Shown here piece by piece: positions 1-11,700 of a DNA stretch of 64,000 bases (positions within the stretch are counted from its first letter, which is position 1; each line of letters opens with the position of its first letter). Origin of the DNA: Cheiracanthium punctorium. Taxonomy: Eukaryota; Arthropoda; Arachnida; Araneae; Cheiracanthiidae. A program made the translations under genes and the position numbers. The notes under the pieces are model-generated. The model searched no databases. It saw nothing but the letters and a program-made list of their open reading frames with translations, and was not told the origin of the DNA. The DNA is taken from contig JAWZYV010012274.1 of NCBI GenBank assembly GCA_038373885.1, forward strand, positions 2,294,001 through 2,358,000, given 5' to 3'.

Positions 1-1240
1 GGATTATGGTTTAGTTAGTTGTAAGACGAGCGTTAAAAAATAATGAATATAACACTTTTAATTTCACGAAATAGTTATTAACGTGGTACACTGTACTTCA
101 ATATATATTATCCAAACAAATCTACTATTACTACCAGAGTAAAAAATGAGAATTTTATCTATTACTTATATTAATATTATCTATCTTCGTTTCTCCGTCT
201 TCAATGTTCAATTTAAAGAAACAGATTAGATATTTTAAACCAATGATGCCTTTCTACTTTTTGGTGATTCTGTGAAATTTATGCATTGCCATTAAAACAG
301 ATCTCCAAATATTTTTAAGCATAATTCTTGTCTGATTGGCGTATTTAGCACAGCAAAATATTTCATCTCGCGGTGGTGGAAAACATCCAAACTGTACCAA
401 CTTAAATAGTATTTAAATCCACCATGGTTCAGGCTCGTGAAAACATCAGACTGCATAATCTCGAGGAACTATTTGGAATCGCTCAAATTTCGAATAGGGT
501 GTTAAATTGTGCTGCAGAGTTTACGAATTTCGGACAAGTTTTAATTTATGGCGTCATGTTTTGACCAGGGTAGTCGAGTTTAGTTATTTCGCGCAGTAGT
601 TTTCAAACGGAGTACTATTGAATCATACGACGTTGAAAAACTCTCGCTTGCAACAGAACTTTATTAAAGTTAATTTGAGATGTTGGGGTTATTCCTAGCT
701 AATCAGTATTTCAAATATTTTCTGGAGCTATTTTGCTAATGATGTAACTTTTGTGCAAGAGCTTCTTAAGTTGCTAGAATTTAACCAAAAAGAAGAATAT
801 CTAATATATATAATATACCGCCAAAAGTCATTCAAACTTGGCGACATTTTGCACGATTTTTGGGAATACATACAACGACCGTCGCCAAACCGATAACGAA
901 AACTATGCATTATGTTAATTAGTATTTTGCATCTTGTTGCGACATTTGAATTTCCCACGATTCAAAAAAATGCAAGTTTCCTTTCGTTATTATGGTTGCT
1001 GAAAAATCGCAGAGCTCAAAAATCACTAAGGGTAACACGGGCATTAAAAAAATACTTTGAATATAGTAAATTTTTATATATAGTAAAAATATAGAAAATT
1101 TTTGCGTCAAAGCCTTTTAACGTAATTAGATTTCTATCTCAATTTTAAACTCATCACGTCAAAATGACACCATTCCCAGTTGCGATATCTAACATTAATT
1201 AGTGAAAGAAGGAAAAGGAAAAAAACACGTTATTTTATTT
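1..1240. other. no gene recognised
   Basis: AT-rich sequence. The short open stretches have no codon bias, family motif or splice context. A segment at 818-860 (CCGCCAAAAGTC...TTGGCGACATTTTG) resembles 4149-4190, hinting at old repeat sequence. Confidence 0.6.
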
Positions 1241-1454
1241 TATACAGCATCTGATAATCGGGATGGAAGTTTATTATTTCGCTTGTGGCGTAATTTTTTG
1301 TCAAAACTTATTAACCTCATTAGGATTGTTAATGCATTTTTGCACTCGTGGCACCAAAATGACGTCAGTCTCACTTGAATTGTTGAAAGTAATAAATAAA
1401 TAAATCTATGTTAACTATAATCACGAATGTGCTGAAATCAGACATTTTAGTAGC

Positions 1455-1670
1455 TTTCTACCCTGAAAATTGCGAAAAATCGCAAAAAATTGGAGAACGG
1501 GTGGATTTCCAGAATTTTAAAGCAACCTACAGTCTATTCTATGCCGTTTTACGTGTATGTGCAAAATTTCAAGCCAATCGGTCGAACGGTGTGGGAGGAG
1601 TTCCCGGACGAACAAACAAACAAACAGCCGAACTTTCGCATTTATATAATAGATTTATTTATTTTCTATT
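1455..1670 (+). repeat. tail of the dispersed repeat family
   Basis: Contains gcgaaaaatcgc.....ggtggattt.cag..ttttaaag and ends CAATCGGTCGAACGGT...CCCGGACGAACAAACAAACAAACAGCCGAACTTTCGCATTTATATAATAG. It aligns with 5517-5660. The 5' end is not defined. Confidence 0.55.
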
Positions 1671-1689
1671 TGACTATTGCTTATAGACC

Positions 1690-4229
1690 AGAACGTATCG
1701 AAAATATTTTACTGAACTATTTATCATTTCGAGGTATCGAAAATGTCTGTGTATCGATCTTTTTCATCTGTGAGCGTGTATACGCCACAATAATAAATAT
1801 TTATTTTGTTATGTTGCATTATTACTGTCGGTAGATCGCAAAATTAGCAATCGTAAATCTCTAGTGTAACCCTGTAAAAATTATATCATTTATACGCTCA
1901 CTAGTTCAGTAGCAAGCAAGTAGTTATACAACTCAACAATAATTATTAATTTTGTATGAACCACGACTAATTCAGTAGACAATAGCATGTACGAAGTGTT
2001 TTGTATGTCCCTTTAAAATGCGTATTTAAGTGAGTTATGTCCTCATTTTAACAACTGCAAAGTAGAGCGCCAATCCAAGAAAAATATTAGTCAATCCCAC
2101 GGAAGAGTGCTTCAAAATCAATGGTTGCAGAGCGATTTTTTTCATCTTCTGGAATCATAAATTGTTACGAAATCATGTGGCATAATTATAGCGGAGAGGA
2201 ATGGGAACTGGTGGACCTGCGTTTGAAGGAAATGCGCTTCATAATCGATGCGTATCACATATAATATAATGATTACCGTTTGAATAATTTAATCAGTGGA
2301 ATGGGAAAGTGCTTCGAAATGAATGCGTGTAACATGATTTTTGTGCCTTGCCTTTAGCCTACTCCAATGGTAAAAACTTCTAGAAGCAGTGTTGGAAAAT
2401 TAAACCACAAATGGCGAAATAACTTCCTAAGAAATCGGAAATTGTTGAATAAAAAATACGTAATATATGATGTTTCTTTACCGAGGTTTTAGAGAGGAAA
2501 AAGTTAGAATGTGTTTCAAAACAAAGGTCTCGCACATAATTTTCGTTGCTTGCTTTTCCCACTGCATTACAAAGGTAGGGAGCTTTGCAGTAAAAAAAAT
2601 CCTGAAAGGTAAAATTTTGGAAAATCGAACAAATGACCTCCAAAAAAACGACTTGATATTCCCTAAGCAGCATCTAATCGTAAAGAAAAATCCCCACATC
2701 ATCCAGTCTCCCAACCAGTGAACAAAAATTAACTGCCTACTCGGAAGAAGAAAACCAAGTTCTCTCATGGCTGCCTTTAAAAATCTTCTTGTGTCATAAA
2801 TCGAAATCAATTAGCCATTTCAGATTTAGTTACCGTGCCGAAATATTCCTTTCGGAACACCAGGAACCAACAGTCCGTCGATTCTGCGAGGGAGGTTTTC
2901 TTTTTCATACCTGAAGTTTAGTAAATATTCAGTATTTTACCCCAAGCAGTGTAATGTGAAAATGTAGGAAGAGTTTTTAACGCAATCTATTATAATTTGT
3001 CAGCAGACGATTTTTTAGAATGGTTCCTGAATAGCTTGACTTTAGAAAAGAAATTTTGCATTCATAAATCGTTCGGGGTGGGGTAACTAAAGGAATTTTT
3101 ATAAACGCAGCATATGGCTTTCAGAAACTGAAAACGATCAGCTTCCGCTAATCAACAAGATACAGCATCAGCATCACAATTGCAAATCAGTTCTAATTGA
3201 AAGAAACTGCAGAAACCGAATACGCTTCCAGTTTCTACTGAGAATTTTACAAATTCTAACTTCCTCTATAAATACATTTTGAAAAGGAATTGGCAATCCT
3301 ATTCCATTGCTACTATTCCTAATCAAGATAAACAGGTTAACACCGAGTGGAGTAGGGATTTTGTTTCTGGAATATTTAAATTGGGGAATGTATGAGGATC
3401 GTTTTTTTGGTTGCCATTTGTTCGAATGTCCCTAAAAATTATCTCTTTTCCCTTCAACAGGGATTTTTAGGCTAACCAGGTAGTGGTAAAGAAACCCTCA
3501 GTCGATCGTTTACTTTAAGGAACCTGTAACCAGTTTGTTTGGATTAAAAGGATTGCATACGTTTTATGCTCAGTGTAGTGATTGAGTATGAGAAATCATG
3601 CAGAAAAGCGATTATGAAGTATTTTCCAGCGCAATAATATCCGGCGGAAAACTATTATGCGAATATTAGAATTTCAGTCAGTTAAGAATTACGAGACAGG
3701 AAAATCTTTCGAAATGGATTGATTATGAGAAACTTCCATTGTAAATGTTTAAAACATGCATTTTTACATAATGAACGAAGTAAAAAATTGTGTGATTGCA
3801 AAAAAATTCGGTATTCAGATTTTGCCAAAGAAAGAGATAATGTTGCCCGTTTTTAAAATTAACTTTGTTAAGTTACTGCGTAACATTTCAAAGTTTTGTT
3901 ACGAATTTTCGGGGCAACCCGCTATTCTGGGGCAAAAAATAGTTCAAAATTCGTATTCTACGCTTCAAATAGTTAAATTTTGCTTTTAGTTGCAGCAAAA
4001 TCGGTCAACTAGACGAAGAGATACGGAGGTTTTGGTTTCCCCTTTGTTTTTCTATGGGGTTTCTTGAAATCTCAAGAAATATTGGTCCTAGGCTTTCGGT
4101 AACTTCACTTTTGGGAACTTATTTTTGGCGTCTAATTTGGCGATATTTCGCCAAAAGTCGCCAAGCTTGGCGACGTTTTGGTCATTTGGCGCGATTTTCC
4201 CAATGGGGCCTGGAAGTTGGTTTTCCTGC
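1690..4229. other. no gene recognised
   Basis: AT-rich sequence with scattered open stretches of up to about 110 codons that lack any recognisable motif. It may hold old, unassignable repeat DNA. Confidence 0.55.
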
Positions 4230-4840
4230 ATTAAAAACGCCTAATAACCTAACATTTCTCTTCTATGACGTAATAAAAATTCCCGCTTTATCTGGAATCC
4301 TCGAGAAATAGACTTTTCTCGATTCTTGTAGCTTCTGCGTCGGGTGTGAATATAAGCGTGTTTCAGAAGCCCCAGTTCAGTGTGTGTTGAGCTCTGAGTG
4401 AGTACGCTTGCTTTGCTCTGTGAATTGATAGTGCTATAAAAGCATTATTTTCGCTTGCTTTCGAAGCTGTTTTTAAAGTGTTGTGTGTAATGTCTTCATT
4501 GCTGTGTCTTAAAGGATTGTGTACGATATCCCTTGAATCTTTTCACTGAATTTTCGCCTGTGAAAGTGTTTTATTTTGTGTGAGAAATACAGCAGTTGTG
4601 GGAGCTTCAGATCTAAGCGGACTGTTAAAAGCACATTACTGTTTGATTGTGTTTGTGAATTTTGTGCAGCTGATTGTTCGGCGAAGTTCTAGAAGCAATA
4701 AAGTTGTGTTCCGTCCTCACCAGTGGACTTTTTACTTGAACTTTCTATACCAACTGGACTTTAGAACGACGAACCCCGAAAACAAGCAGAGGTTTCTGCA
4801 ACAGTATGTATTCATGAACGTAAGACAATGTACTACGTAT
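4230..4840 (+). other. possible solo LTR with promoter-like core
   Basis: GTGAATATAAGCG (TATA-like, 4346-4358) is followed about 20 bases later by CCAGTTCAGTGTGTG (initiator-like TCAGT). There is an AATAAA at about 4698-4703, then GTTCCGTCCTCACC. TATA, TCAGT and AATAAA in this order within about 350 bases is the layout of an insect-type LTR. No second copy or target duplication was found, so this is only a candidate. Confidence 0.35.
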
Positions 4841-5516
4841 TCATGGAAGTACGATATATTTTTCCTGAGCACGGATCCGTTTTGACTGGGTTTGTGATGA
4901 CATCTGTACCTACGTATAAACGTAACTCGCATGACTTATCCGTACAATACTGATATTTTGGATTTAGATTATTGGAACATCTAATTGTGTATCTCCTTTT
5001 TCTATTGCAATAGACTGGATAGTTTATTACAAGGTCACCCTAAAGACAGTAAGGTCTATGGACAATACATTAAAAACCATGAACACCTTCAATACATTAA
5101 AAGTATGTGAACTGTCATTATTTGTGACGTGATCAAAATATTTTCAAATATCGCCAGTGTTGCGAGTTTGGCTGAAACACTGCCAAATTTGTCGCCAAAA
5201 ACAAATACGTAACTCTCAGAACTCAAAAACAATCAGACAAATTACGTTTAAATTTCGCATGGGTTGTAACATCTAGTTTTTATTATATATACTAAAATCG
5301 AATTTCATGATCTTCTGGGAACGTGCGGAAACTTTTCCCATTCAAATGATTTCGTTTCACGGTGAACATCCGCTAGGAAATCATTTTATTAAAAAAATAA
5401 TAATAATAAATCTGGAAAAGCTTGCTAGGTATGACGTCAATATGAAGTAATTATCACTTACAATAGCTAATTTTGTCACGTAAATGATTCACTTTTTTAC
5501 TCTCGGAAATAAAATG

Positions 5517-5660
5517 GAGCTGAAAATAGCGAAAAATCGCTTAAAAACGAGGGAATGGGTGGATTTTCAGATTTTTAAAGTAGCGCATATTGTTTTCTAT
5601 ATTATTGTACATAATTATGAAAAATTTCAAGCGGATCGTACAAACGGTGAGGATGTTATC
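5517..5660 (+). repeat. tail fragment of the dispersed repeat family
   Basis: Aligns with 1465-1600: shared gcgaaaaatcgc, gggtggatttycag, ttttaaag and aaatttcaagc..atcgkwcaaacggtg. It stops before the final AAACAAACA part. Confidence 0.5.
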
Positions 5661-5869
5661 AAGCTTTTTGTGTTAACTTTGTAATCTTTTTGCAGTAATG
5701 GCGAAAAAGTTTTATCTTGAAGTCAGGGATCAGCGTAACTGTATAGTGTATTATAGTAAGGATGATACGCTTTAAAGAATAACTTCCCATAGAGCGCAAT
5801 GTATTTGGAATATTTTGAGTGCTCCTATAGAAAAACTATAAATGCTACATAAACCATTTTCAATAGGGT

Positions 5870-5995
5870 CCATTGTACAGTAGATAAGAATAACATCTAT
5901 AAATTTCGTCGAAATCGATGCATATTTACGGAAGTTAGAGCACGGACGGACGGACAGACAGACAAACCGAAATCATAAACACTTTTCAACCTTGT
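5870..5995 (+). repeat. related tail with ACGG repeats
   Basis: aaatttcgtcgaaatcgatgcatatt... ending CACGGACGGACGGACAGACAGACAAACCGAAATCAT. It has the same tail style as the dispersed family and lies just before MITE copy 1. Confidence 0.4.
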
Positions 5996-6010
5996 TGCAA
6001 AGGGTTAAAA

Positions 6011-6932
6011 ATATAGGGAAAGGTGGCCCAAAAAAATCCTAGCGGGCAAAATGATCCACATATGGTTTCTTAGATACAAGTCGCGCTACCTATCGGATAG
6101 CACATGAACTAGTTGTGCCAAGTCAAGAAGAAGCAATGGCGATATTTAAGCGATCGGTGTATTACGGATCTGAGTATAATTCTTCAAAAACTGGGTTTTA
6201 TCATATATATTACGAGGTAAGCACTAACTTTCTTATTTATTTAGAAATACAATATTTACAGAAATATGACTTCGTTGACAGAACAGAGTAGGTTTTTAGA
6301 TGTGAATTGCACTTATTTAGTTTACGTTTCTCGGCGAGTTCCAGTATTATTAACTAAAGTGGGCAGCCATACTGCCGGGTAAAATGATCCATCGACAGAA
6401 GAAACTCCATTACCGGGCCCTGGTCATCATGGCAGCCCTTCAAATGTTCTCAAAATGCATGACTCCCCATTCAATTATTTAATTCATTTCTGCGTTTATT
6501 GTAGGCCACAATTTTTTAATTATAATTTTGAAATATTCCAGTTATTGTTTGTGACACTTTTCTATTTTAAATTTTCATAAAATAAATTATGCATACTATA
6601 TGATTGTAAAACTTATTTTATTTCATTATGTATAGTCATAATTACTTTTACATCTTTTATTCTGCCGATAAAAAACAATTTGCAATTACTTTCAAATGAA
6701 GGATCATTTTGCCCGTGCGTGAGGGTAGAATGATTCTTTGGAATCTTCAAAATTCTATTTTTTTTTTTTTTTCGTTACTCAATTTGAGCTTAAAATATTA
6801 TTAAAATATGTTTATGGTGCAAAATATGGTGCAAAATATTGTGGCAAAGGGTCAAAGTTTTATTTAACATTTATGTTATTTTGTCCAAGTTTTCCCCTTA
6901 AGGGAATCATTTTAGGTCACCTTCCCCTATAT
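6011..6932. mobile_element. MITE-like DNA transposon, copy 1 of a paired family
   Basis: The left end ATATAGGGAAAGGTGGCCC and the right end (reverse complement) ATATAGGGGAAGGTGACCT form terminal inverted repeats. The following bases also match imperfectly (AAAATGATC-type). Much of the interior is shared with 62488-63378, for example aactagttgtg.caagt.aagaagaagcaatggcg and gccgataaaaa.caattt. No open frame of useful length is present, so the copy is non-autonomous or decayed. Flanks are A/T-rich (a TA duplication is possible but ambiguous). Confidence 0.75.
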
Positions 6933-7990
6933 TTAAACATCGAAGAAAATTTCGCTAAAATTCGCATTTATTTCGTAAAAACGAAAATTTCGTACCTCAA
7001 GTCATGTGTAATTTATTTTTTGTTCAGCTGTTGAACACGAGTTACCTGAAAGACGTGGTCCGCTGAATTTTTTTGCGGTGTAAAAGTGATCAGCTTATGC
7101 AAGTGAAATCAGGCGCCTGTACGTGTAGCAAGATGCTGTAACTTTCAATCGCTGAGGTCTTTTCCACCACGGAAAACTCAGCGGATTATTTTTTGCATAA
7201 AACTGATTAAGTTAACTGTCACCTCACTAAATTTCAGCTTTTTTATTATTGTTTTACTTAACGGGTATTCTTTACATGTTGACGTACGATCATCATCGGT
7301 AGCTGAGTGCAAATCTGAGATGATTGACTTGAACACACAAAAATCACGTCAGTGTCACTGGCGATCAAAAAAAGAGAGAGACCTTTACGATATGCAGATG
7401 AAACTTTTCACTTTTGAAATGCCTAAAGTTTCATTGCTTCAGTTTATTCTGATTATTCCGCTTTCTAGTAAACTAATCGGAATTATGATATGGGGCTATT
7501 TTTAGACACTCCAAAAATGCCTTAATTAAAAAAAACAAAATTGCAGGCTCGAGTAATGGACTTGGTGCCTTATTTGTTTCACTTAATTGTTAAATTCAAG
7601 AACTTAAGCGGCAACAGTGGATTCCGTTACTACGGAACTGTAGCAATGTAAAAATAGAATATTAAATGAATTCGTTGTTTATGTTTACTTTGCTAGGACT
7701 GCTATATTGGCGTAATTAATGCCGCAAGTCGATGGCAAATAGCCAAAATGAATCGCAAATTAAACTTGACAATAAAGGCAATAATCTATGAGCAATACTC
7801 ACTAACACTTCTGGGCTTAAAAAAACATTCTTATTCATCTTCAAAACCATTAATATTGATACAGAATTCCTATTTTATTGACCCTGTTTGACAGGATAAA
7901 AAAACAAATTATCTAGGCATACGGTCGTAAAATAGGCTCATCACATTCGTGGCATGGAATTATCAATACAAACGTAAAAGCACACGCTTT

Positions 7991-8157
7991 TAAATACAGA
8001 ATTACACTACATTCGAATATTTTGTCGCCAACTTTGCTAGGAGCAGTCCTAAAGAAGGAATCCGCATACATTTTAATTTGTAAATACAGAATTACACTAC
8101 ATTTGAATATTTGTCGCCAACTTTGCTAAGAACGGTACTAAGTAGGAATCTCTTCTC
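7991..8157. repeat. 90-bp tandem duplication
   Basis: TAAATACAGAATTACACTACATT(C/T)GAATATT begins at 7991 and again at 8081. Both units continue TGTCGCCAACTTTGCTA(G/A)GA and end in related GGAATC sequence. The second unit is slightly shorter. Confidence 0.88.
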
Positions 8158-10311
8158 AGATTAAGTAATGTCATATGAAGCCTTAAAAATGAATCCCGGT
8201 AAACTTTTGCTTTACAGGTCCATCCTGCAATTCCGATTGCAGCTTCAACTCCAGTGATATTTCTTATCCCCCACTTTCCGACATTTTGATAATGATTCGT
8301 GGAATCAGTGCCGTGATAGTAATGACACGGTCTTAAAGAAGTCCGATGAATTAAATTTAGTACATAGCGCATTCAGAAAAGCTTTAAAGGAGGAACGATA
8401 ATAGCATACGAGGCATATCATCAGATATGGGTTTTTTTCTTACCTGTACCTTTTAAATCTTGAACCTGTTTAATTTGTTCACTTTCGAGAGTGAACAGGC
8501 TAAACATGGTTCAGTAATGGGTTCAAGTGAGGGCGATTCCCCCCCCCCCCTCCTTGGATCCGACACTGTCTCTGGCTGTAACAATGCATTATGGTACATT
8601 AGTACTGTTACTTATAGTACATTAGTATTTATGTTTCAAATTCATTGCTATATTTTACTCCCCAAAAAACTAACACTTTCTGTCTATATTCAAAATTTCA
8701 TTTTTGTCATGCTGCATTTTAATATGTATCGGTTCTATCGATACTTAAGGGATTCAGAGAATGAGGATTCACCAGAAGAACATTCTTTATACAAATGGAT
8801 CGCTTTAAAGCGCTCCGCCCAAGGCAGCCGCCCTTCGCAGATACCTCTCGGTTAGGTTTGCTTTAAACACAATACATTGCATTAAAAATAAGACTCTATA
8901 ATCATCACTTTTTTTAAAATCTCGTGAAAACGTTTAACAATTTAGAAAATGATCATTAAATTTTATTAAATTTAGTGATTTTTGTTTTGCTTTCGATTAA
9001 TAACTTTCCGCTCAATTCCATGTAGCCTGTTTAGAAAATTTTCAGGCATTATAATTTACAAAGCTATTTCTTATATCAGTTTTTAAAGGCGCACAAACAT
9101 TATTCAACGACAGACAGAAAAAAAAGTACGATAAAAACAGAACATTTTTTAAAACTTTTTCTCAGTATTTACCTTCAGTAAATTACTATTTTTATGGCAA
9201 CAAGCATTGTGTTTCCTTAAATGTTCGATACTTTACAAAAGTATTTGCTTTTCGATAAAGTAGATGGAAGCATTGCACTTTAAATTACTTCCTGTTGTCA
9301 CTTATAGATGGCAGCAGCAGCGACTTCTAAGCTTAATGCAATGCAATTTAAAAAAAATTGCAAAATCCAAGTGTTAGGAAACCAAAACATAAAAGTAAAA
9401 GATCCATATATGTAATTAAATAGAAGTAAAATCCCTGTGCTTCATAATTTAAATGAATTCAGAAATCAAAAATAAAGAGGCATGAAGCAAGAGGGTTGGA
9501 TTTTGCTTTGAAGCTCCTGTTTTACGACGAAATATTTTAAGTCTGTTCTTTTAAAAAATCATGCAACTTTTGAATAGCTTTAAAAAAAACTCAAATGTGC
9601 GAGAGACCTGCAAATTTTAAGATGTATTTTTATAATCTGTATTATGCATGATTAAATACGGCGAACCTGTAAGGATTTCGAAGAATTCAGAAAAAAATTG
9701 AAACAAACACTATTTTGCAATATTTCCCTCAACAGATAATGCTTTGGATAATTTTTGATGGCGATTGTAGCATTTAAGAATTTTTTTATGAAAGCTGCAT
9801 GAGATGAATAAGTGGATTTTTCAGCGCATAGCACATTTGTTGGTGAAGTTTTATTATTTTTTTTTTTCGATTATTTATTTTTGGTTTGTTTTTAAAACTG
9901 TCCTAAAGTCACGTGACGCTTATCACTTTTTTAAAGGAACAAGTTAAAGCCATGATAGAAAGGTGTAAAGAAAACACAGTGTTTCTTTTCTTTACTGTTT
10001 TCTTTTTTTTATTTTTATTTTTCTCTTCTAATGAGTGCAAGTCTGATAAAGGGGTGCGAATGATTTTTTTTTTCTTTGTTCAAAGGCCTTTTCCACTTCC
10101 AGAGACTACAAAGAATAGCAATACGAAGCAACCTCGCTGAACGTCTGAAAAACCGTCCCAGTCTTTCCTTTGTATAGGTTTATCAGTTTGTAGTTTAGCC
10201 AATTTATCCTTTGATATATCTCGATTATAGATGTTGGAACTGGAAATACGCCTTTATACTTTGGTTTTGGAAAAGAAGAAAAAAACTCGTCGTACGTCTT
10301 TTAACAGTTTG

Positions 10312-10338
10312 AAAAAAAAAAAAAAAAAAAAAAAAAAA
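10312..10338. repeat. 27-base poly(A) run
   Basis: An uninterrupted A tract following GTTTG. No retroposed gene was recognised upstream. Confidence 0.9.
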
Positions 10339-10518
10339 TTCCAATCGTGTCAGGTCCCTGAAATAATAATTCAGAATGCTTTCTAACATATTTTACCGTC
10401 TATTCTTGTAAATAATAAAGTATATGTCTTCAACACTTCGTCAAATTGCTTTGCGACGATATCCATTTTGGAAAAGATTGCAAATGAATATATGCTTAAT
10501 TTTTTCTACTGAATGTTC

Positions 10519-10712
10519 ATATTTGTTTGTTTATTTGTGCTGTTACGGCAAAGCTACGCATGCTATCTGCCTAGGATGAGGTGTGCCTTGGTCGGTGGAC
10601 TTTCTGAGGGATCCTAACGCGTATTCGCCTTACATCTGGAGAAAACCGACCAGAACGCCAGATCGTTGGAGCGACAGCCGCGAACCCGGGACCTTCACAC
10701 TTCAGCTTGTGC
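10519..10712 (-). mobile_element. tRNA-derived SINE, family A, 5'-truncated
   Basis: The minus strand contains the B box GGTCCCGGGTTCGCGGC, then CTCCAACGATCTGGCGTTCTGG and TTCTCCAGATGTAAGGCGAATACGCGTTAGGATCC. It ends GCTTTGCCGTAACAGCACAAATAAACAAACAAA. The A-box head seen in the 38.3-kb copy is missing, consistent with 5' truncation. Confidence 0.8.
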
Positions 10713-11215
10713 TTAATTCAATTGGTTTATTATTTGTAAAAAGTGCATCGTATAGCTTGTGATATGTTATTCTGAAACTCTTTCGTAGCGTAATTTGTCT
10801 CTTTTGAAAATTGCTTAAAAGTTGAATCTTTTCTTTATAGAAGAGCTCTAAAACGTCTTTATATTAGTAATAATAATAATAATAATAAGGATGATTAAGA
10901 TGACGGAGATTAGAGAATTTAAAAAAAACACACATTTTAAAAAACCATGAATAGAGTATGTGGAAGAAAATCGTTTTGAAAGTTAAAATATTCTCTATTG
11001 ATCACTAAGAGAGTGTACACTGAATACATAAACGGCAAAATACGTATTAGAAAGTAGGTTCAATGAACTTAAGCAAAATCCAAAATGAAGACATAGAAAT
11101 GCATCTATGAACTTTGGAAGTTACAAGTTGTATGGAAATGGTGTAATGTTAGAAAATAAAATGAAAAATTACAAATAAGAATGAAAATGTGTTTGAAAAA
11201 TTATCATAACTAAAA

Positions 11216-11700
11216 CCACCAGCTGTGTGTCCCGGCGTTGCCCAGGTTCCCTTAGTTGTTATACACAATTTGCCGAAACAATTGTCAGCTGATGTCAGTC
11301 AGTAATGCACTGATTTGCTTTGTTGTGTGTATAATTTTGCTTAATAAGGCTATGTTTACTCAATCATTTTTAGTTAACATTTCTCTTGAATCACATTATA
11401 TCAACATCAGGACCATTATGTATTTATTTTTATTTGCCGCTGCTCCACAGTATCAGATATGGTTTTACGTCATGCTTTGGAATGTGGCAGAAAATTTAGA
11501 AATCTATGAAAATCAGAAAAACATTGAGGTTTTTTTTTTTTTTACAGGATAAAAAAAGTAGTCTATGTATTGATACAGGGTATAAATTTATATCTTTTAC
11601 AAATTTCATCTAAATCTGTCCAACCGTTGCAGCGTGAAAATATGACAAACATACAGAGTAACAAAACTTTCGCATTTGTAATATTCATAAGATTTATTAC
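11216..11700 (+). mobile_element. dispersed repeat, AGCTGTGTGTCCCGG family, short copy
   Basis: The head is ccAGCTGTGTGTCCCGGCGTTGCCCAGG, and the tail is AAATCTGTCCAACCGTTGCAGCGTGAAAATATGACAAACATACAGAGTAACAAAACTTTCGCATTTG. It belongs to the same family as 26811-28000, but is less than half the length, so it is internally deleted. Confidence 0.55.

Larger units (their letters stand above)
6933..10518. other. mostly unassigned sequence
   Basis: Apart from the 90-bp tandem repeat at 7991, nothing was recognised. A run of ten C at about 8541-8550 and several T-rich runs are simple sequence. A frame at 8097-8372 (minus) overlaps the tandem repeat and is not convincing. Confidence 0.55.

Noticed and set aside
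8097..8372. Minus-strand 91-codon frame
   Set aside because: It overlaps the 90-bp tandem repeat and shows no recognisable domain.
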